Source of the DNA: JAMQKA01 sp043951865
GTDB lineage: Bacteria; Bacteroidota; Rhodothermia; Balneolales; Balneolaceae
Assembly: GCF_043951865.1 (NCBI RefSeq)
Contig: NZ_JBINJF010000002.1
Span: forward strand, 124,001 to 188,000
Direction of reading: 5' to 3'
Length of the DNA: 64,000 nt
A program made the position numbers and the translations under genes. The notes beneath the pieces are model-generated. The model was not told the origin of the DNA. It ran no database searches and worked only from the letters and a program-made list of their open reading frames with translations. Within the stretch, counting starts at the first letter, position 1. Each line of letters begins with the position of its first letter. Of the stretch, positions 36,701-45,808 are shown one piece after another.

Positions 36701-37605
36701 GAGCCTGCCGAGAGCTGTTCCCGTACATTGTAGACATATTCGTGCAGAATAGGAGCAAGGTATGCATTGACTACCGCCGTTTGCGCCCGCGGCAAAATCT
36801 TGATGAATGGACTTAATTCCGAAGAAACCGAGACATGATTAAAGCCGAGCTCATCCAGCAAACCGGCAATTTGCTGCTCATGTTCATCATTTTTGTAGCT
36901 GTTTATCAGGCAGAGCGCTACAGATATCTCAGCGGGTTTTTCTACGGAGTGCAGATGTTTGCTGAGCAGGTTCAGATTCAGCGGCCGGATAATTTTACCA
37001 TCGGCATCAATTCGTTCGGGTACTTCAATAACCTGCTCATACAGTGGTTGCGGCTTATTGATTTGCAGCGAAAAAAGTTCGGGTCGTTTTTGATTTCCAA
37101 TCTTCAGGAGATCGCGGAAGCCTTCGGTGACCAGCAGCAGGGTGTGGGCGCCTTTGTGCTCCAGCAGGGCATTCGTGCCCTTGGTGGTGGCCAGTCGCAG
37201 GTCGGCGGGGGGAAGGGGTTCACCGGCCGGGGTTTGGGTGATGAGCCGCGCGGCAAGAATCGGGGCCTCAAAATTGCTCGTCAACTCGAAAGCGGATAGC
37301 TCCCGTACGTCCATGGCATGCTTGAGTACGATGACGGAGGTCTCGGCATCGAATGCATGAATTTCGACAGGCGGATGGCTCGAATCAAGTAATTGAAAAT
37401 GGAATCCCCTGATAAAATCGTCTGGTGCATTCCAGCTCTCTTCAACCCGGAGAGTTCGGGAATCAATCCATTCGGTAATGGTACCACGGAGAGCACTGCT
37501 GCTCAACACTTTGGTTTTATGGAATGTACCGTGGGGATCGCGGGCAATGCAATCGGTAAAAGTCCCGCCCGTGTCGATCCAAATATCCCAGGATTGTTGA
37601 TTCAT
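33793..37605 (-). CDS. fused hydantoinase A/B protein, 5-oxoprolinase type
   Basis: A 1270-residue protein joining a HyuA part (about 1-740; actin-like ATPase motifs DTGGTFTD 11-18 and DMGGTSTDVA 351-360) and a HyuB part (about 750-1260; beginning ELFTNRFTSIAEEMGEMLRRTA). The full fusion is the arrangement of ATP-dependent 5-oxoprolinase, which opens 5-oxoproline to glutamate; the same architecture also serves N-methylhydantoin or acetone carboxylase relatives. The final GGGGYG is a family ending. It begins 17 bp after the antiporter stop, so it is probably co-transcribed with the antiporter. Confidence 0.88.
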   Translation of the reverse strand: MNQQSWDIWIDTGGTFTDCIARDPHGTFHKTKVLSSSALRGTITEWIDSRTLRVEESWNAPDDFIRGFHFQLLDSSHPPVEIHAFDAETSVIVLKHAMDVRELSAFELTSNFEAPILAARLITQTPAGEPLPPADLRLATTKGTNALLEHKGAHTLLLVTEGFRDLLKIGNQKRPELFSLQINKPQPLYEQVIEVPERIDADGKIIRPLNLNLLSKHLHSVEKPAEISVALCLINSYKNDEHEQQIAGLLDELGFNHVSVSSELSPFIKILPRAQTAVVNAYLAPILHEYVYNVREQLSAGSFRLMTSAGGLVQSEKFNPKDSLLSGPAGGVVGASTAGRQAGFNHIISFDMGGTSTDVARYDNEYDYLFQHQVGDAQVAAPALSIETVAAGGGSICSFDGFKLSVGPESAGADPGPACYDAGGPLTVTDVNLLLGRLEPENFGIPINKEASQRRLEEILAEVRNLNNRDVTPKQILEGFLQIANERMSDAIRKISLRKGYDPAEYALVSFGGAGAQHACAIAGQLNISNIVIPADAGLLSAYGLGNAVIEQFEEQQVLEPLRELGDRLEVMFSELGNKAVRTLSEHIPKSKIELRRHSVFMRLAGQESTLEIAFEENKNLADAFRHAYQTRYGHWVSDREIEVESIRVVASSRKPELNRSIEAASPRSDKPAKVRPVVFSGNKIDTPVYNRGQLAPGEKLDGPALILDPYSTIVVEPGWTLAVEGNGSLILSQLKNRNHQNSSDHDSRSEAVALELFTNRFTSIAEEMGEMLRRTALSVNVKERMDYSCALLNAEGELIVNAPHIPVHLGALGICVRRLKKTIEMRPGDVVVTNHPAFGGSHLPDVTVVTPIFTGKDEPELIGFAASRAHHAEIGGTRPGSMPPGATTLAEEGVVLPPTHLIRLGKERWDDLRNLLNSAEHPTRSIEENMADLQAAVAANQRGSRSLQALVTAHGRKQVLHYMHALKSYAAQKMRTTLRRLPDGTFETTEKMDDGTRLHAAITIAEETITFNFEGTAPVHPGNLNATPAIVSSVIIYILRLLVDEPLPLNEGLLEPVTIQLPKGSILNPDFASDPRKSPAVVGGNVETSQRLVDLLLKPFGKMACSQGTMNNVLFGSDTFGYYETIGGGTGAGPTFDGADAVHHHMTNTAGTDPEILEQRYPVRLDRYSIRPGSGGEGAHCGGNGIRREMTFLKPVRLSLLTQHRVEGPYGLEGGKAGANGQQWIVRKNGEREPLASIDGADLEPGDRFIILTPGGGGYGVDHSSRKKS

Positions 37606-37622
37606 TTTGTGAATAATCCGGA

Positions 37623-40124
37623 TTAGGTCTTTAGCTCACCTTCTTTAAAGAAGGTACTGATTTCCTTTATGGTTTTGGCGTTTTTTATGTGATCTATGGC
37701 CTCGGCCTGGCTCAGGTGGGAGGCCAGTTTCCCGAGCATTTTCAAGCTTTTTTCGTAGGGTACGGTGCGGGGAGAGATCAGCAGAAAAATTACGTGTACT
37801 TTTTGGTCTAGCCCAGGATAATTTACCCCGTCCGGGCTGATCCCCAGGAACAAGGTGGGATCATTTACAAACGAAGACCGGAGTTTCGTAATGGCAACAC
37901 CCGGAATATCTCCCGGGAGGTTGTCGGGATTCACATTCAGAATATTTTTAACCAGGCTTTCGAGGATGTCAGGTTTGTCTCCGAAATGGGGATTGAGCAT
38001 TTGAGTAAGAGCGTCAGCGGCATCTGGGGTATTCAGGTCGAAAGCGATGTGCCGGGATTCGATATCAGGCAGCTGGGCTTTGCGCTCGATCCTGAGTTTG
38101 AGTCCGGTATTGTTGCCTGCTGCCTGCTCATTGGGATAAACGGTCAGAAAGTTGTTGCCGGGGTAGCGTTCGGCAATAAGGCCGGGCAGGCGTTCGAGAT
38201 CTTTATCCCACGAGATGGATCCTTCCCGCGAGCTCAGCAGTATAAACAGGTCGTCTTCATCGATCGTCAGTTTATCGGAAAGAAGATTCCGCCAATGTTT
38301 AATATCCAGGAAGGTGGCCTCCAGTTCCGGCTCGGTACTTTCGATAACAGTGCGGAGGGAGCGGTGCATGGTTGCCGGAGAAAAAACGATAAGCTGGGTT
38401 CCCAGCTCATTGATGATATTTTTAATATCACGAATGGCACTTGGAAATCCAGGTTCCCGGTCGGCATTTTCAGGGATGGCAAGGATAATTCTTTCGGAAG
38501 TATTGACGGGATGCACGATTCGGGAGACGATAACAAGTTGTTTGCTCTCTTCGAGCACCCGATCCAGGATGCTTCCGAAAATTCGCTGTTTGGCCGATGG
38601 TTCGCCGTTCCAGCCTATAATGATATCGGAGATACGCAGTTCTTTGGCCGCTCGCATGATGCCGTTGGCAATATTCATGTCTACCCGGGTGATGGGCGTT
38701 ACAGGAACGTCGGCAGCCGCAGCATGCACAACGGCGTGTCCCAGCATGTTTTCGGTTGCGGCTACTTCGGCCTCAATATCGCCTTTCTCAGGAGCCACGG
38801 TCAAGGGAAAAATCGGCTCCGGGGAATCTTCGTCACGAATGATCATCGCCAGGTCGATCATGGCCTGGGAGGTCACGGGATTAGCCAACGGAACCAGGAT
38901 ACGTTGTGGAGCTTCGGAGGGTTCGTAGGGCTTTTTTTGCTCTTCGAGTGCCAGTTTGCGTCCATATTTTTCTGTGAGCCAGGGACCGATCAGGCAGGTT
39001 AACAGAATCATAATTACGACGGCATTGACGACTTCACCGCTGAAAAGTCCAATGTCATATCCCACCAGCGTAACGGCCAGGGTAGCAGCTGCCTGTGCGA
39101 CCGACAAACCAAATATCGAAGTCCGTTCAGTGGGAGTGTATCCGTAAATTTTTTGGATTATGGTGGCCGCTAAAAATTTGCCGACGAGCACAAGGCCGGT
39201 AAAAGCTCCGGCCATGATCCAGATTTCGGTGCCTTCCAGGAGGACGGATACATCCACCAGCATGCCGGTTGAAATAAGAAAGAAGGGAATGAAAAGCGTA
39301 TTACCTACAAACTGGATCCGGCTCATCAGCGGACTTGATCCGGGAACGAGACGGTTCAGCGATAATCCGGCCAGAAACGCACCGATGATAGCGGCCAGGC
39401 CGACAAAGTCAGCAATAAATGAGGCCAGGAACAGCACGGTGACCATAAATACGAACTCGGTATTGGTATCGTTGCGGGTGTCTTTGAAAAACCAGCGTCC
39501 CAAACGGGGAAGGGCGTAAATCATTACGAAAGTGTAAACAGCAACCAGCGTAATGAATGTAATCCAAAAAGCGGGACCGATATCTCCCGTTACCGCACCC
39601 GAGACAATCGCCAGAATAAGCAGCGACAGGGTATCGGTGACAATGGTACCCCCCATCGTCATGGTAATAGCCGTGTTTTTGGTGATACCGATTCGCTCGG
39701 CCACCGGATAGGCCAGCAGGGTATGAGAACCTACGATAGAGCCCAGTAGAAGGGCTTGGTAGAGCGAAAAATCGAGCAGGTATATGCCTGCGATCAGGGC
39801 GCCAATTTGGGGGATAAAAAATGAAACTAATCCAAAGACAATACTGCGTCCCTTTAATTTTTCAAACTTATTGAGGTCAATCTCCAGCCCGGCAATGAAC
39901 ATCAGAAAGAGTAGTCCCACCGTTCCTAACAGCTCCATCGTGCTTCCGCGCTGTAGCACGCCAAGGGCATAAGGACCAATAATAATACCGGCAACAATAT
40001 GTCCGACCAGCCCCGGCACTTTGATGAGCCGAAAGAGCATGGGCGCCAGAAACACAATGAGCATTACCATGGCGAATACCAGCACGGGATCTTGAAAAGG
40101 GAGAGATAAATCGGGGAAATTCAT
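37623..40124 (-). CDS. CPA2 cation/proton antiporter with Usp and EIIA-like domains
   Basis: An 833-residue protein from the ATG at 40122-40124; a TTG start at 40169 would add 15 residues. The membrane domain (about 10-385, some 12 segments; LLFLMFIAGLEIDL, AAIIGAFLAGLSLNRLV) is of the Kef/NapA type. A universal-stress-like domain (about 405-540, RILVPLANPVTSQAM) and a C-terminal PTS EIIA type-2-like domain (about 695-830) follow. In EIIA enzymes the phosphorylated histidine lies in GVAIPH; here the matching text is GVAITK, so the histidine is replaced by lysine (about 747). It probably exchanges Na+ or K+ for H+. Confidence 0.86.
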   Translation of the reverse strand: MNFPDLSLPFQDPVLVFAMVMLIVFLAPMLFRLIKVPGLVGHIVAGIIIGPYALGVLQRGSTMELLGTVGLLFLMFIAGLEIDLNKFEKLKGRSIVFGLVSFFIPQIGALIAGIYLLDFSLYQALLLGSIVGSHTLLAYPVAERIGITKNTAITMTMGGTIVTDTLSLLILAIVSGAVTGDIGPAFWITFITLVAVYTFVMIYALPRLGRWFFKDTRNDTNTEFVFMVTVLFLASFIADFVGLAAIIGAFLAGLSLNRLVPGSSPLMSRIQFVGNTLFIPFFLISTGMLVDVSVLLEGTEIWIMAGAFTGLVLVGKFLAATIIQKIYGYTPTERTSIFGLSVAQAAATLAVTLVGYDIGLFSGEVVNAVVIMILLTCLIGPWLTEKYGRKLALEEQKKPYEPSEAPQRILVPLANPVTSQAMIDLAMIIRDEDSPEPIFPLTVAPEKGDIEAEVAATENMLGHAVVHAAAADVPVTPITRVDMNIANGIMRAAKELRISDIIIGWNGEPSAKQRIFGSILDRVLEESKQLVIVSRIVHPVNTSERIILAIPENADREPGFPSAIRDIKNIINELGTQLIVFSPATMHRSLRTVIESTEPELEATFLDIKHWRNLLSDKLTIDEDDLFILLSSREGSISWDKDLERLPGLIAERYPGNNFLTVYPNEQAAGNNTGLKLRIERKAQLPDIESRHIAFDLNTPDAADALTQMLNPHFGDKPDILESLVKNILNVNPDNLPGDIPGVAITKLRSSFVNDPTLFLGISPDGVNYPGLDQKVHVIFLLISPRTVPYEKSLKMLGKLASHLSQAEAIDHIKNAKTIKEISTFFKEGELKT

Positions 40125-40272
40125 AAAATCTATCAGTGAAATGAACCGCTGATTGGTGTGGAGACCCAAAGGGGGCCAAGTTAAAAGTAATTATTTAACA
40201 AAGCACTCTGAATTTGTACAAAAAATTTATACTCAACAGTGTTATTTGATATCTTTACTGTTGTTAAAGGGC

Positions 40273-40395
40273 GTTGAAAGCCTACTCTTTTGTTGGGAGG
40301 TGGTTTTACCATCGACCATTGGTCCTTTTAAACGGGAGGACAACTTCCTCAGAACGAGAAATTGAGGGTTTTTTAACGCTCCCTGTTAAACCAGA
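40273..40395 (+). repeat. dispersed palindromic repeat, copy B
   Basis: It is related to copy C by TTTTGTTGGGAGGTGGTT, the ACGGGAG..CAACTTCCTCAGAAC block and ATTGAGGG in the same order. The central hairpin is degraded compared with copy C. It carries no open frame of note. It sits in the long divergent region between the antiporter and the first APC gene. Confidence 0.55.
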
Positions 40396-41046
40396 GACAT
40401 GTAAACCGGGTTGGACTTTGTTGCAGCATCCCATAACGGTGTTCTTACATTTTTTGTAGATATCGACATTATCCTCGACAGCCAGAACATAACAAGTCGG
40501 ACAGTCCTCATTAGTGAGGGAAAATTTAGCTGGACTTATGTCGGGTTCCATCAGTACTTACTACCGTATTTCCCGGATTTGATAAATGGGATGTTCCACA
40601 GTTCGAAATACAGGGTTACCTGCTTGAAGTAGTAAGTCCTGATCGGTGCCATGTTTTCAAGAGCAGGGTTAAAAAACGTAAAGGATAGGTAAGGATGGTA
40701 TCTATTTTTTATCTTCCCGGGTGAATACAATCCCTAAAAGAAAAACTTTGTAGAAACTCGAAACGCTTTATATTTAATTGTCAGTTTAGTGCATACTTAA
40801 ATCACCTGTTTATTGATTATAAAAGCAGTACGACACTATGAAAAGACCATCTGTAAACTATCTGCGATTACCTGAATCGGGATATATTTATTAGATTATG
40901 GACCCATTGCAACGAGGTTGACACTATGACATCCAATAAGTAGTGTACTTATCAATCATATTGCCGGGAACTGCCTGCCTGCCACTCTCTTTAGTTCCAA
41001 ACAGTAACCATCAGAATAACATTAGATATACCAAATTTGTAAATGC
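40396..41046. other. long divergent intergenic region
   Basis: About 650 bases with no supported gene. A 73-codon frame at 40411-40632 has no recognisable features and no conserved-looking composition. The region is A/T-rich toward 40780-41046 and must contain the promoter of the APC pair; no TAnnTTTG element is found within 60 bases of the start codon. Confidence 0.4.
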
Positions 41047-43164
41047 ATGAAGCACGAAAAACTAGAAAAGCAACTTGGATTATTTGATGTGTATGCCATT
41101 AGCACCGGCGCTATGTTCAGCTCTGGATTTTTCCTGCTTCCCGGTATTGCCAGTGCATACAGCGGTCCCTCTGTAATTATTGCATATTTAATCGGTGGTA
41201 TACTGGTGCTGCCGGCAATGTTGAGTGTAGCCGAGCTGTCAACAGCGTTACCCCGTGCCGGCGGACCGTATTACTTCCTGGACCGAAGTTTAGGTCCCAT
41301 GGTAGGTACCGTTGGGGGACTGGGAACATGGATGGCCCTTATCTTCAAAAGTGCATTTGCCCTGGTAGGAATGGGCGCTTACCTGGGACTGTTTTTTGAT
41401 GTTCAAATTAAGCCTGTTGCCGTTACGCTGACCTTCCTTTTTATGATTATGAATATCATCGGGGTCAAAAAGACGACACGCCTGCAAAACTCATTTGTGA
41501 TCATCCTTGTCGGGATACTGCTGCTCTTCGTGGTAGAAGGGTTATTTGAGCTGTTTGGAATAGGAATGCAACAAGTTGCCTCAACGCAATTGACACCGTT
41601 CCTGCCGTTTGGATACGAGGGATTGCTGGCAACAATCGGACTGGTGTTCGTATCATATGCCGGGTTGACCCAGATAGCCAGCGTGGCCGAGGAGGTGAAA
41701 AACCCGGACCGCAACATCCCGCTGGGAATGATTCTGTCGCTTCTCACGGCTACCGTTATTTATGTGCTGGGCGTATTTGTAATGGTGGGCGTACTTGATC
41801 CCGATATGCTTCGCGAAGACCTGACCCCGGTAGCTACCGCTGCTGTTGAGTTTTTCGATCTTTTCCCTGAGCCAACGGGATTAATTTTGATAGTTATTGC
41901 CGCCATTGCGGCTTTTGCTTCTACGGGGAATGCGGGAATTATGTCGGCGGCGCGTTACCCGTTGGCAATGGCTCGTGATAACCTGATCTGGAAGAAGATG
42001 TCTCAGGTTGGCAAATTTAAAACACCGACCATCTCCATCATAATTACCTCCCTGCTGATGGTGTTTTTTATCCTGGTTATGAATGTGGAGGATATCGCCA
42101 AGCTCGCCAGCGCGTTCATGCTTATGATTTTTGGGTTGCTGAACCTGGCTGTAATTGTGATGAGGGAAAGTAAAATTGAGGAGTATGATCCCGGATTCAA
42201 TTCCCCATTGTATCCGTGGCTGCAGCTGGCCGGGATGTTGGTCTCCACATTTTTGATTATCGAGATGGGGATATTGCCCATCGCTTTTACCGGTCTTATG
42301 ACGGTAGCCTGCATCGGGTGGTATTTTTACTATGCATATGCAAAGGTGCAGCGGCAGGGGGCTATTTACCACGTGCACGCACGACTGGGTGAGCGCCGAT
42401 ACCACGGGCTGGAGACCGAGATGCGTGATATTCTCCGGGAAAAGGGACTGCGCGAGGAGGATCCGTATGAAAAAATTGTGGCACGATCGGTGGTTATCGA
42501 TGAAAAACGGGGCGATCTCAGTTATCACACGATCATCAAGCAGGTATCACAGCAGCTTGCCCCCCGTTTCCATATTGAAGCTGACGCACTGAGTGAGCTT
42601 TTTATCAAAGCCCAGGATACCGGTACGGTGCCACTGGGGCGTGGTGTGGTCATCAATCATCTCAGGATCGACCGCGACCGTCCCACGGAAATGGCACTGG
42701 TTCGAATTCCCGAAAGTATTAAATTGAAGACCGAGGGATACCATCCGCTTAATAAAAACGGGCAGGCCGAGGCAGAAAAAATTTGCGCAATTTTGTTTAT
42801 CGTAAGTTCAGAAAACAATTCCGGCCAGCACCTGCGAACGCTGGCGCATTTGGCTGAGATGGTTGATAATCCATCATTTATTGATCGCTGGAACAATGCG
42901 CGGCATGAAGGCGAACTCCGGGAGGTGTTGCTGCGCGACGAACGTTTTATCAATATTACGATCAGTATGGAAAATAAAACCAGAACGCTGACCGGGCAGA
43001 AAATCAAGGAGGTCGATCTGCCGGGTGAAAGTCTGGTGGCGATCATTAAAAGAGACGGCAAAATCACGATCCCTCACGGAGACACTATTATTAAGGAGGG
43101 GGACCAGTTGTCGATCATTGGAGAGAAACAGGATATAGAAGCGATCAAAGAGATGATAAGTTAA
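41047..43164 (+). CDS. APC-family amino acid permease with EIIA-like and TrkA-C tail (1)
   Basis: A 705-residue protein. The APC membrane domain (about 10-430, 12 segments) has the family start LGLFDVYAISTGAMFSSGFFLLPGIA and ASVAEEVKNPDRNIPLG. The cytoplasmic tail contains a PTS EIIA type-2-like domain (about 490-640) with a histidine at the phosphorylation position (His538 in GVVINHLR) and a TrkA-C/RCK_C domain (645-705, LPGESLVAIIKRDGK). The tail suggests control by a phosphocarrier and a small ligand. Substrate is unknown. It is a tandem paralogue of the next gene. Confidence 0.87.
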   Translation: MKHEKLEKQLGLFDVYAISTGAMFSSGFFLLPGIASAYSGPSVIIAYLIGGILVLPAMLSVAELSTALPRAGGPYYFLDRSLGPMVGTVGGLGTWMALIFKSAFALVGMGAYLGLFFDVQIKPVAVTLTFLFMIMNIIGVKKTTRLQNSFVIILVGILLLFVVEGLFELFGIGMQQVASTQLTPFLPFGYEGLLATIGLVFVSYAGLTQIASVAEEVKNPDRNIPLGMILSLLTATVIYVLGVFVMVGVLDPDMLREDLTPVATAAVEFFDLFPEPTGLILIVIAAIAAFASTGNAGIMSAARYPLAMARDNLIWKKMSQVGKFKTPTISIIITSLLMVFFILVMNVEDIAKLASAFMLMIFGLLNLAVIVMRESKIEEYDPGFNSPLYPWLQLAGMLVSTFLIIEMGILPIAFTGLMTVACIGWYFYYAYAKVQRQGAIYHVHARLGERRYHGLETEMRDILREKGLREEDPYEKIVARSVVIDEKRGDLSYHTIIKQVSQQLAPRFHIEADALSELFIKAQDTGTVPLGRGVVINHLRIDRDRPTEMALVRIPESIKLKTEGYHPLNKNGQAEAEKICAILFIVSSENNSGQHLRTLAHLAEMVDNPSFIDRWNNARHEGELREVLLRDERFINITISMENKTRTLTGQKIKEVDLPGESLVAIIKRDGKITIPHGDTIIKEGDQLSIIGEKQDIEAIKEMIS

Positions 43165-43232
43165 TTGGAATTGAAGGATAAGATTTATTCCTTTTTATTT
43201 TTTAAAACAAATATTTAAAGCATCACAGCATT

Positions 43233-45371
43233 TTGCCAAAACTGAAGAAGTCCGACAAGCTAAAAAAAGAGCTCAACTTATTTGACGTATACGCCATAGC
43301 AACAGGGGCTATGTTCAGCTCAGGGTTTTTCCTGCTTCCCGGTATCGCCGCTGCAGAAACGGGTCCTTCTGTTTTCCTGGCATACCTGGTTTCCGGGTTG
43401 CTCATTCTCCCCACGATGTTCAGCGTGGCTGAGCTCTCTACTGCGCTACCCCGGGCCGGGGGGACATACTATATTATTGACCGCAGCCTTGGACCTTTGA
43501 TGGGCAGTATCGGGGGATTTGGATCCTGGCTGGCACTGGTGCTTAAAAGTGCATTTGCCCTGATCGGGATGGGAGCCTATATCGCCCTGTTTTATGATAT
43601 TAACATTACGGTTGTGGCCATAGGTCTCACCATCGCTTTTGGCATGCTGAATATTGTGGGGGCCAAAGAGACAACAACCCTGCAGAAAGTGCTTGTGGCT
43701 GCCCTGATCACCATTATGTTTGGCTATCTTGTTGAGGGTATCGGCTATCTGCTCTCAATGGATATTCTCGGGATAACCGAGGAGCAGTTCACACCGTTTT
43801 TCACAAAGGGTGCCAGCGGTTTTTTTGCAACAGTAGGAATGGTGTTTGTTTCCTACGCCGGACTTACCAAAGTTGCCAGCATTGCCGAAGAGGTAAAAGA
43901 CCCGGATCGCAATATTCCGCTGGGCATGTTTTTGTCGGTCTTGTCGGCGATTACGGTATATGTGCTGGGGGTCTATTTAATGGTTGCCGTGTTGGAGCCG
44001 GAGGCGTTTCGCCAGGATTTGACCCCTGTGGCCACGGCCGGAGAGGTGTTTATGGACTGGCTGCCGGGAGATGTCGGGCTGATCTTGATTGTGATTGCCG
44101 CCATAGCTGCCTTCGCCTCAACGGGAAATGCCGGGATTATGTCCGCTTCCCGCTACCCGATGGCGATGGCGCGGGATTCCCTGTTTGAACCGCGTTTTGC
44201 AAAACTCGGACGTTTCAATACGCCCCAAAATTCTATCCTGGCCACGGTGGGCCTGATGATCTTTTTCCTGCTTGCGTTTAATGTTGCATCTGTCGCCAAG
44301 CTGGCAAGCGCCTTTCAACTTTTGCTTTTTGCCTTGTTGAACCTCGGGGTTATTGTGATGCGGGAGAGCAAGATTGAGGAGTACGATCCCGGCTTCAATG
44401 CACCCTGGTATCCCTGGCTACAAATTGCCGGCATGGTACTGTCGTTTGTTCTTATTTTTGAGATGGGCATCCTGTCAATACTGTTTACGGTAGCTGTGTC
44501 GGCATTTTCCGTGGGTTGGTATTATTACTACGCCCACAGCGAAATTGATCGCCAGGGAGCGATATTTCACATCCATGCTCGTCTCGGCGAAAAGCAGGAC
44601 AGCGGACTTGAGCACGAAATGAGGGGCATACTCCGTGAAAAGGGACTGCGGGAGGAGGACCCCTACGAAGAGGTGGTGGCCCGCTCCATGGTTATTGACG
44701 ATCTTGAACCGAATACCACCTACCGGGAGATCATACGCATGGCCTCTTCCCGGCTGGCTGTTCGGGTGAACCTTGACCAGAGCGAGATGTTCGATTCGTT
44801 CTGTAATATCAATCAGTCGGGTTTGATACCGATGGGGCGCGGGGTGGCGCTCAACCACCTGCGGGTTGAGAAGGATATCAGTTCCGAGATGGTGCTGGTG
44901 CGGATGAAGGAGGGAATCACGATGGATACTGATCATTTTGAACAGCTGAGCCAAAGTGCGGAAGATCCATCCCAGAAAGTACGGGCCTTTATCTTCCTGA
45001 TAAGTTCGGAAAAGCATTCGAGCTCGCATCTGCGTATTCTGGCCCATCTTGCGGAAATGATTGACAACAAGCATTTCATGGATCGCTGGCTGGCTGCCGA
45101 GGATGAAGGGGCGCTGCGTGAAATTATGCTGCGCGACGAACGCTTTATCAACCTTAAGGTCACCACCGACGACATGACCGCCAAGATGATTGGGAAAAAA
45201 ATAAAAGATATTGAGCTGCCGGGTAAAAGTCTTGTCGCTATCCTGAAACGTGACAATGATATTATCATACCCCACGGCAATACTGAAATCCATGAAAATG
45301 ATGAACTTTCCATCATAGGTGATAGTGAAGATATCGACGAAGTGAGGAGGTTAAAGAGGGGCGGTAATTAA
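43233..45371 (+). CDS. APC-family amino acid permease with EIIA-like and TrkA-C tail (2)
   Basis: A 712-residue paralogue of the preceding gene, similar along its whole length (for example LFDVYAIATGAMFSSGFFLLPGIA, IEEYDPGF, ILREKGLREEDPYE). The start is TTG at 43233; no in-frame ATG precedes the first membrane segment. The EIIA-like domain keeps the histidine (His542 in GVALNHLR), and a TrkA-C domain ends the protein (LPGKSLVAILKRDND). The 68-bp gap and same strand suggest co-transcription with copy 1. The duplication looks old, since many positions differ. Confidence 0.86.
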   Translation: MPKLKKSDKLKKELNLFDVYAIATGAMFSSGFFLLPGIAAAETGPSVFLAYLVSGLLILPTMFSVAELSTALPRAGGTYYIIDRSLGPLMGSIGGFGSWLALVLKSAFALIGMGAYIALFYDINITVVAIGLTIAFGMLNIVGAKETTTLQKVLVAALITIMFGYLVEGIGYLLSMDILGITEEQFTPFFTKGASGFFATVGMVFVSYAGLTKVASIAEEVKDPDRNIPLGMFLSVLSAITVYVLGVYLMVAVLEPEAFRQDLTPVATAGEVFMDWLPGDVGLILIVIAAIAAFASTGNAGIMSASRYPMAMARDSLFEPRFAKLGRFNTPQNSILATVGLMIFFLLAFNVASVAKLASAFQLLLFALLNLGVIVMRESKIEEYDPGFNAPWYPWLQIAGMVLSFVLIFEMGILSILFTVAVSAFSVGWYYYYAHSEIDRQGAIFHIHARLGEKQDSGLEHEMRGILREKGLREEDPYEEVVARSMVIDDLEPNTTYREIIRMASSRLAVRVNLDQSEMFDSFCNINQSGLIPMGRGVALNHLRVEKDISSEMVLVRMKEGITMDTDHFEQLSQSAEDPSQKVRAFIFLISSEKHSSSHLRILAHLAEMIDNKHFMDRWLAAEDEGALREIMLRDERFINLKVTTDDMTAKMIGKKIKDIELPGKSLVAILKRDNDIIIPHGNTEIHENDELSIIGDSEDIDEVRRLKRGGN

Positions 45372-45808
45372 GGCTTGTTCAGGGGAGCTCTCTGCTTCTT
45401 TGTTATTTTATGGTATTGTAGATCAGGTGCTGGTAGACTCCAGGATATGTGATGGTTTTGAAAGCCGTCAAAGTCTGTAGATTGCGTATTTTTTGTCGTG
45501 GCTCGTAGGTTCCCATTTTGTAATGGAACTTATTTTATCAATAGCTATGGAAAAACAGGCTTTTTTGAATGCCGGGTTTTACGGATTTTTTCAAATTTCA
45601 TTGAATTTGTTACGGGTGTGGCACCCACCCCGGGCCCTGACAAAACATAACCACTCATAACCAACGAAATGGGTTGTTTATTTTTTAAATGACTAAAAAA
45701 CGAACATGGAAAAGTGATTAGAAAGCCCCAGAAGGGGAAAGCCTACCGTGACTTTTGAGAAAAGCCCTGGTTGGATAAGCAGCAGAACGGATGGTGCCCT
45801 TAATAGAT
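45372..45808. other. intergenic region between convergent genes
   Basis: About 437 bases, between the APC pair and the 3' end of the Mrp-like operon. It contains small imperfect stem-loops such as GGGTG-TGG-CACCC (near 45615-45627), but no clear T-tract terminator and no supported gene. TGTAGATTGCGTATT (45476-45490) resembles spacer words elsewhere in the window. Confidence 0.4.

Noticed and set aside
40125..40169. 15-codon TTG-initiated extension of the CPA2 antiporter
   Set aside because: An ATG 15 codons later gives a normal N-terminus for the family, with no ribosome-site support for the TTG.
40411..40632. A 73-codon frame in the long intergenic gap
   Set aside because: No recognisable domain, no upstream signal, and ordinary length for a random open frame in this composition.
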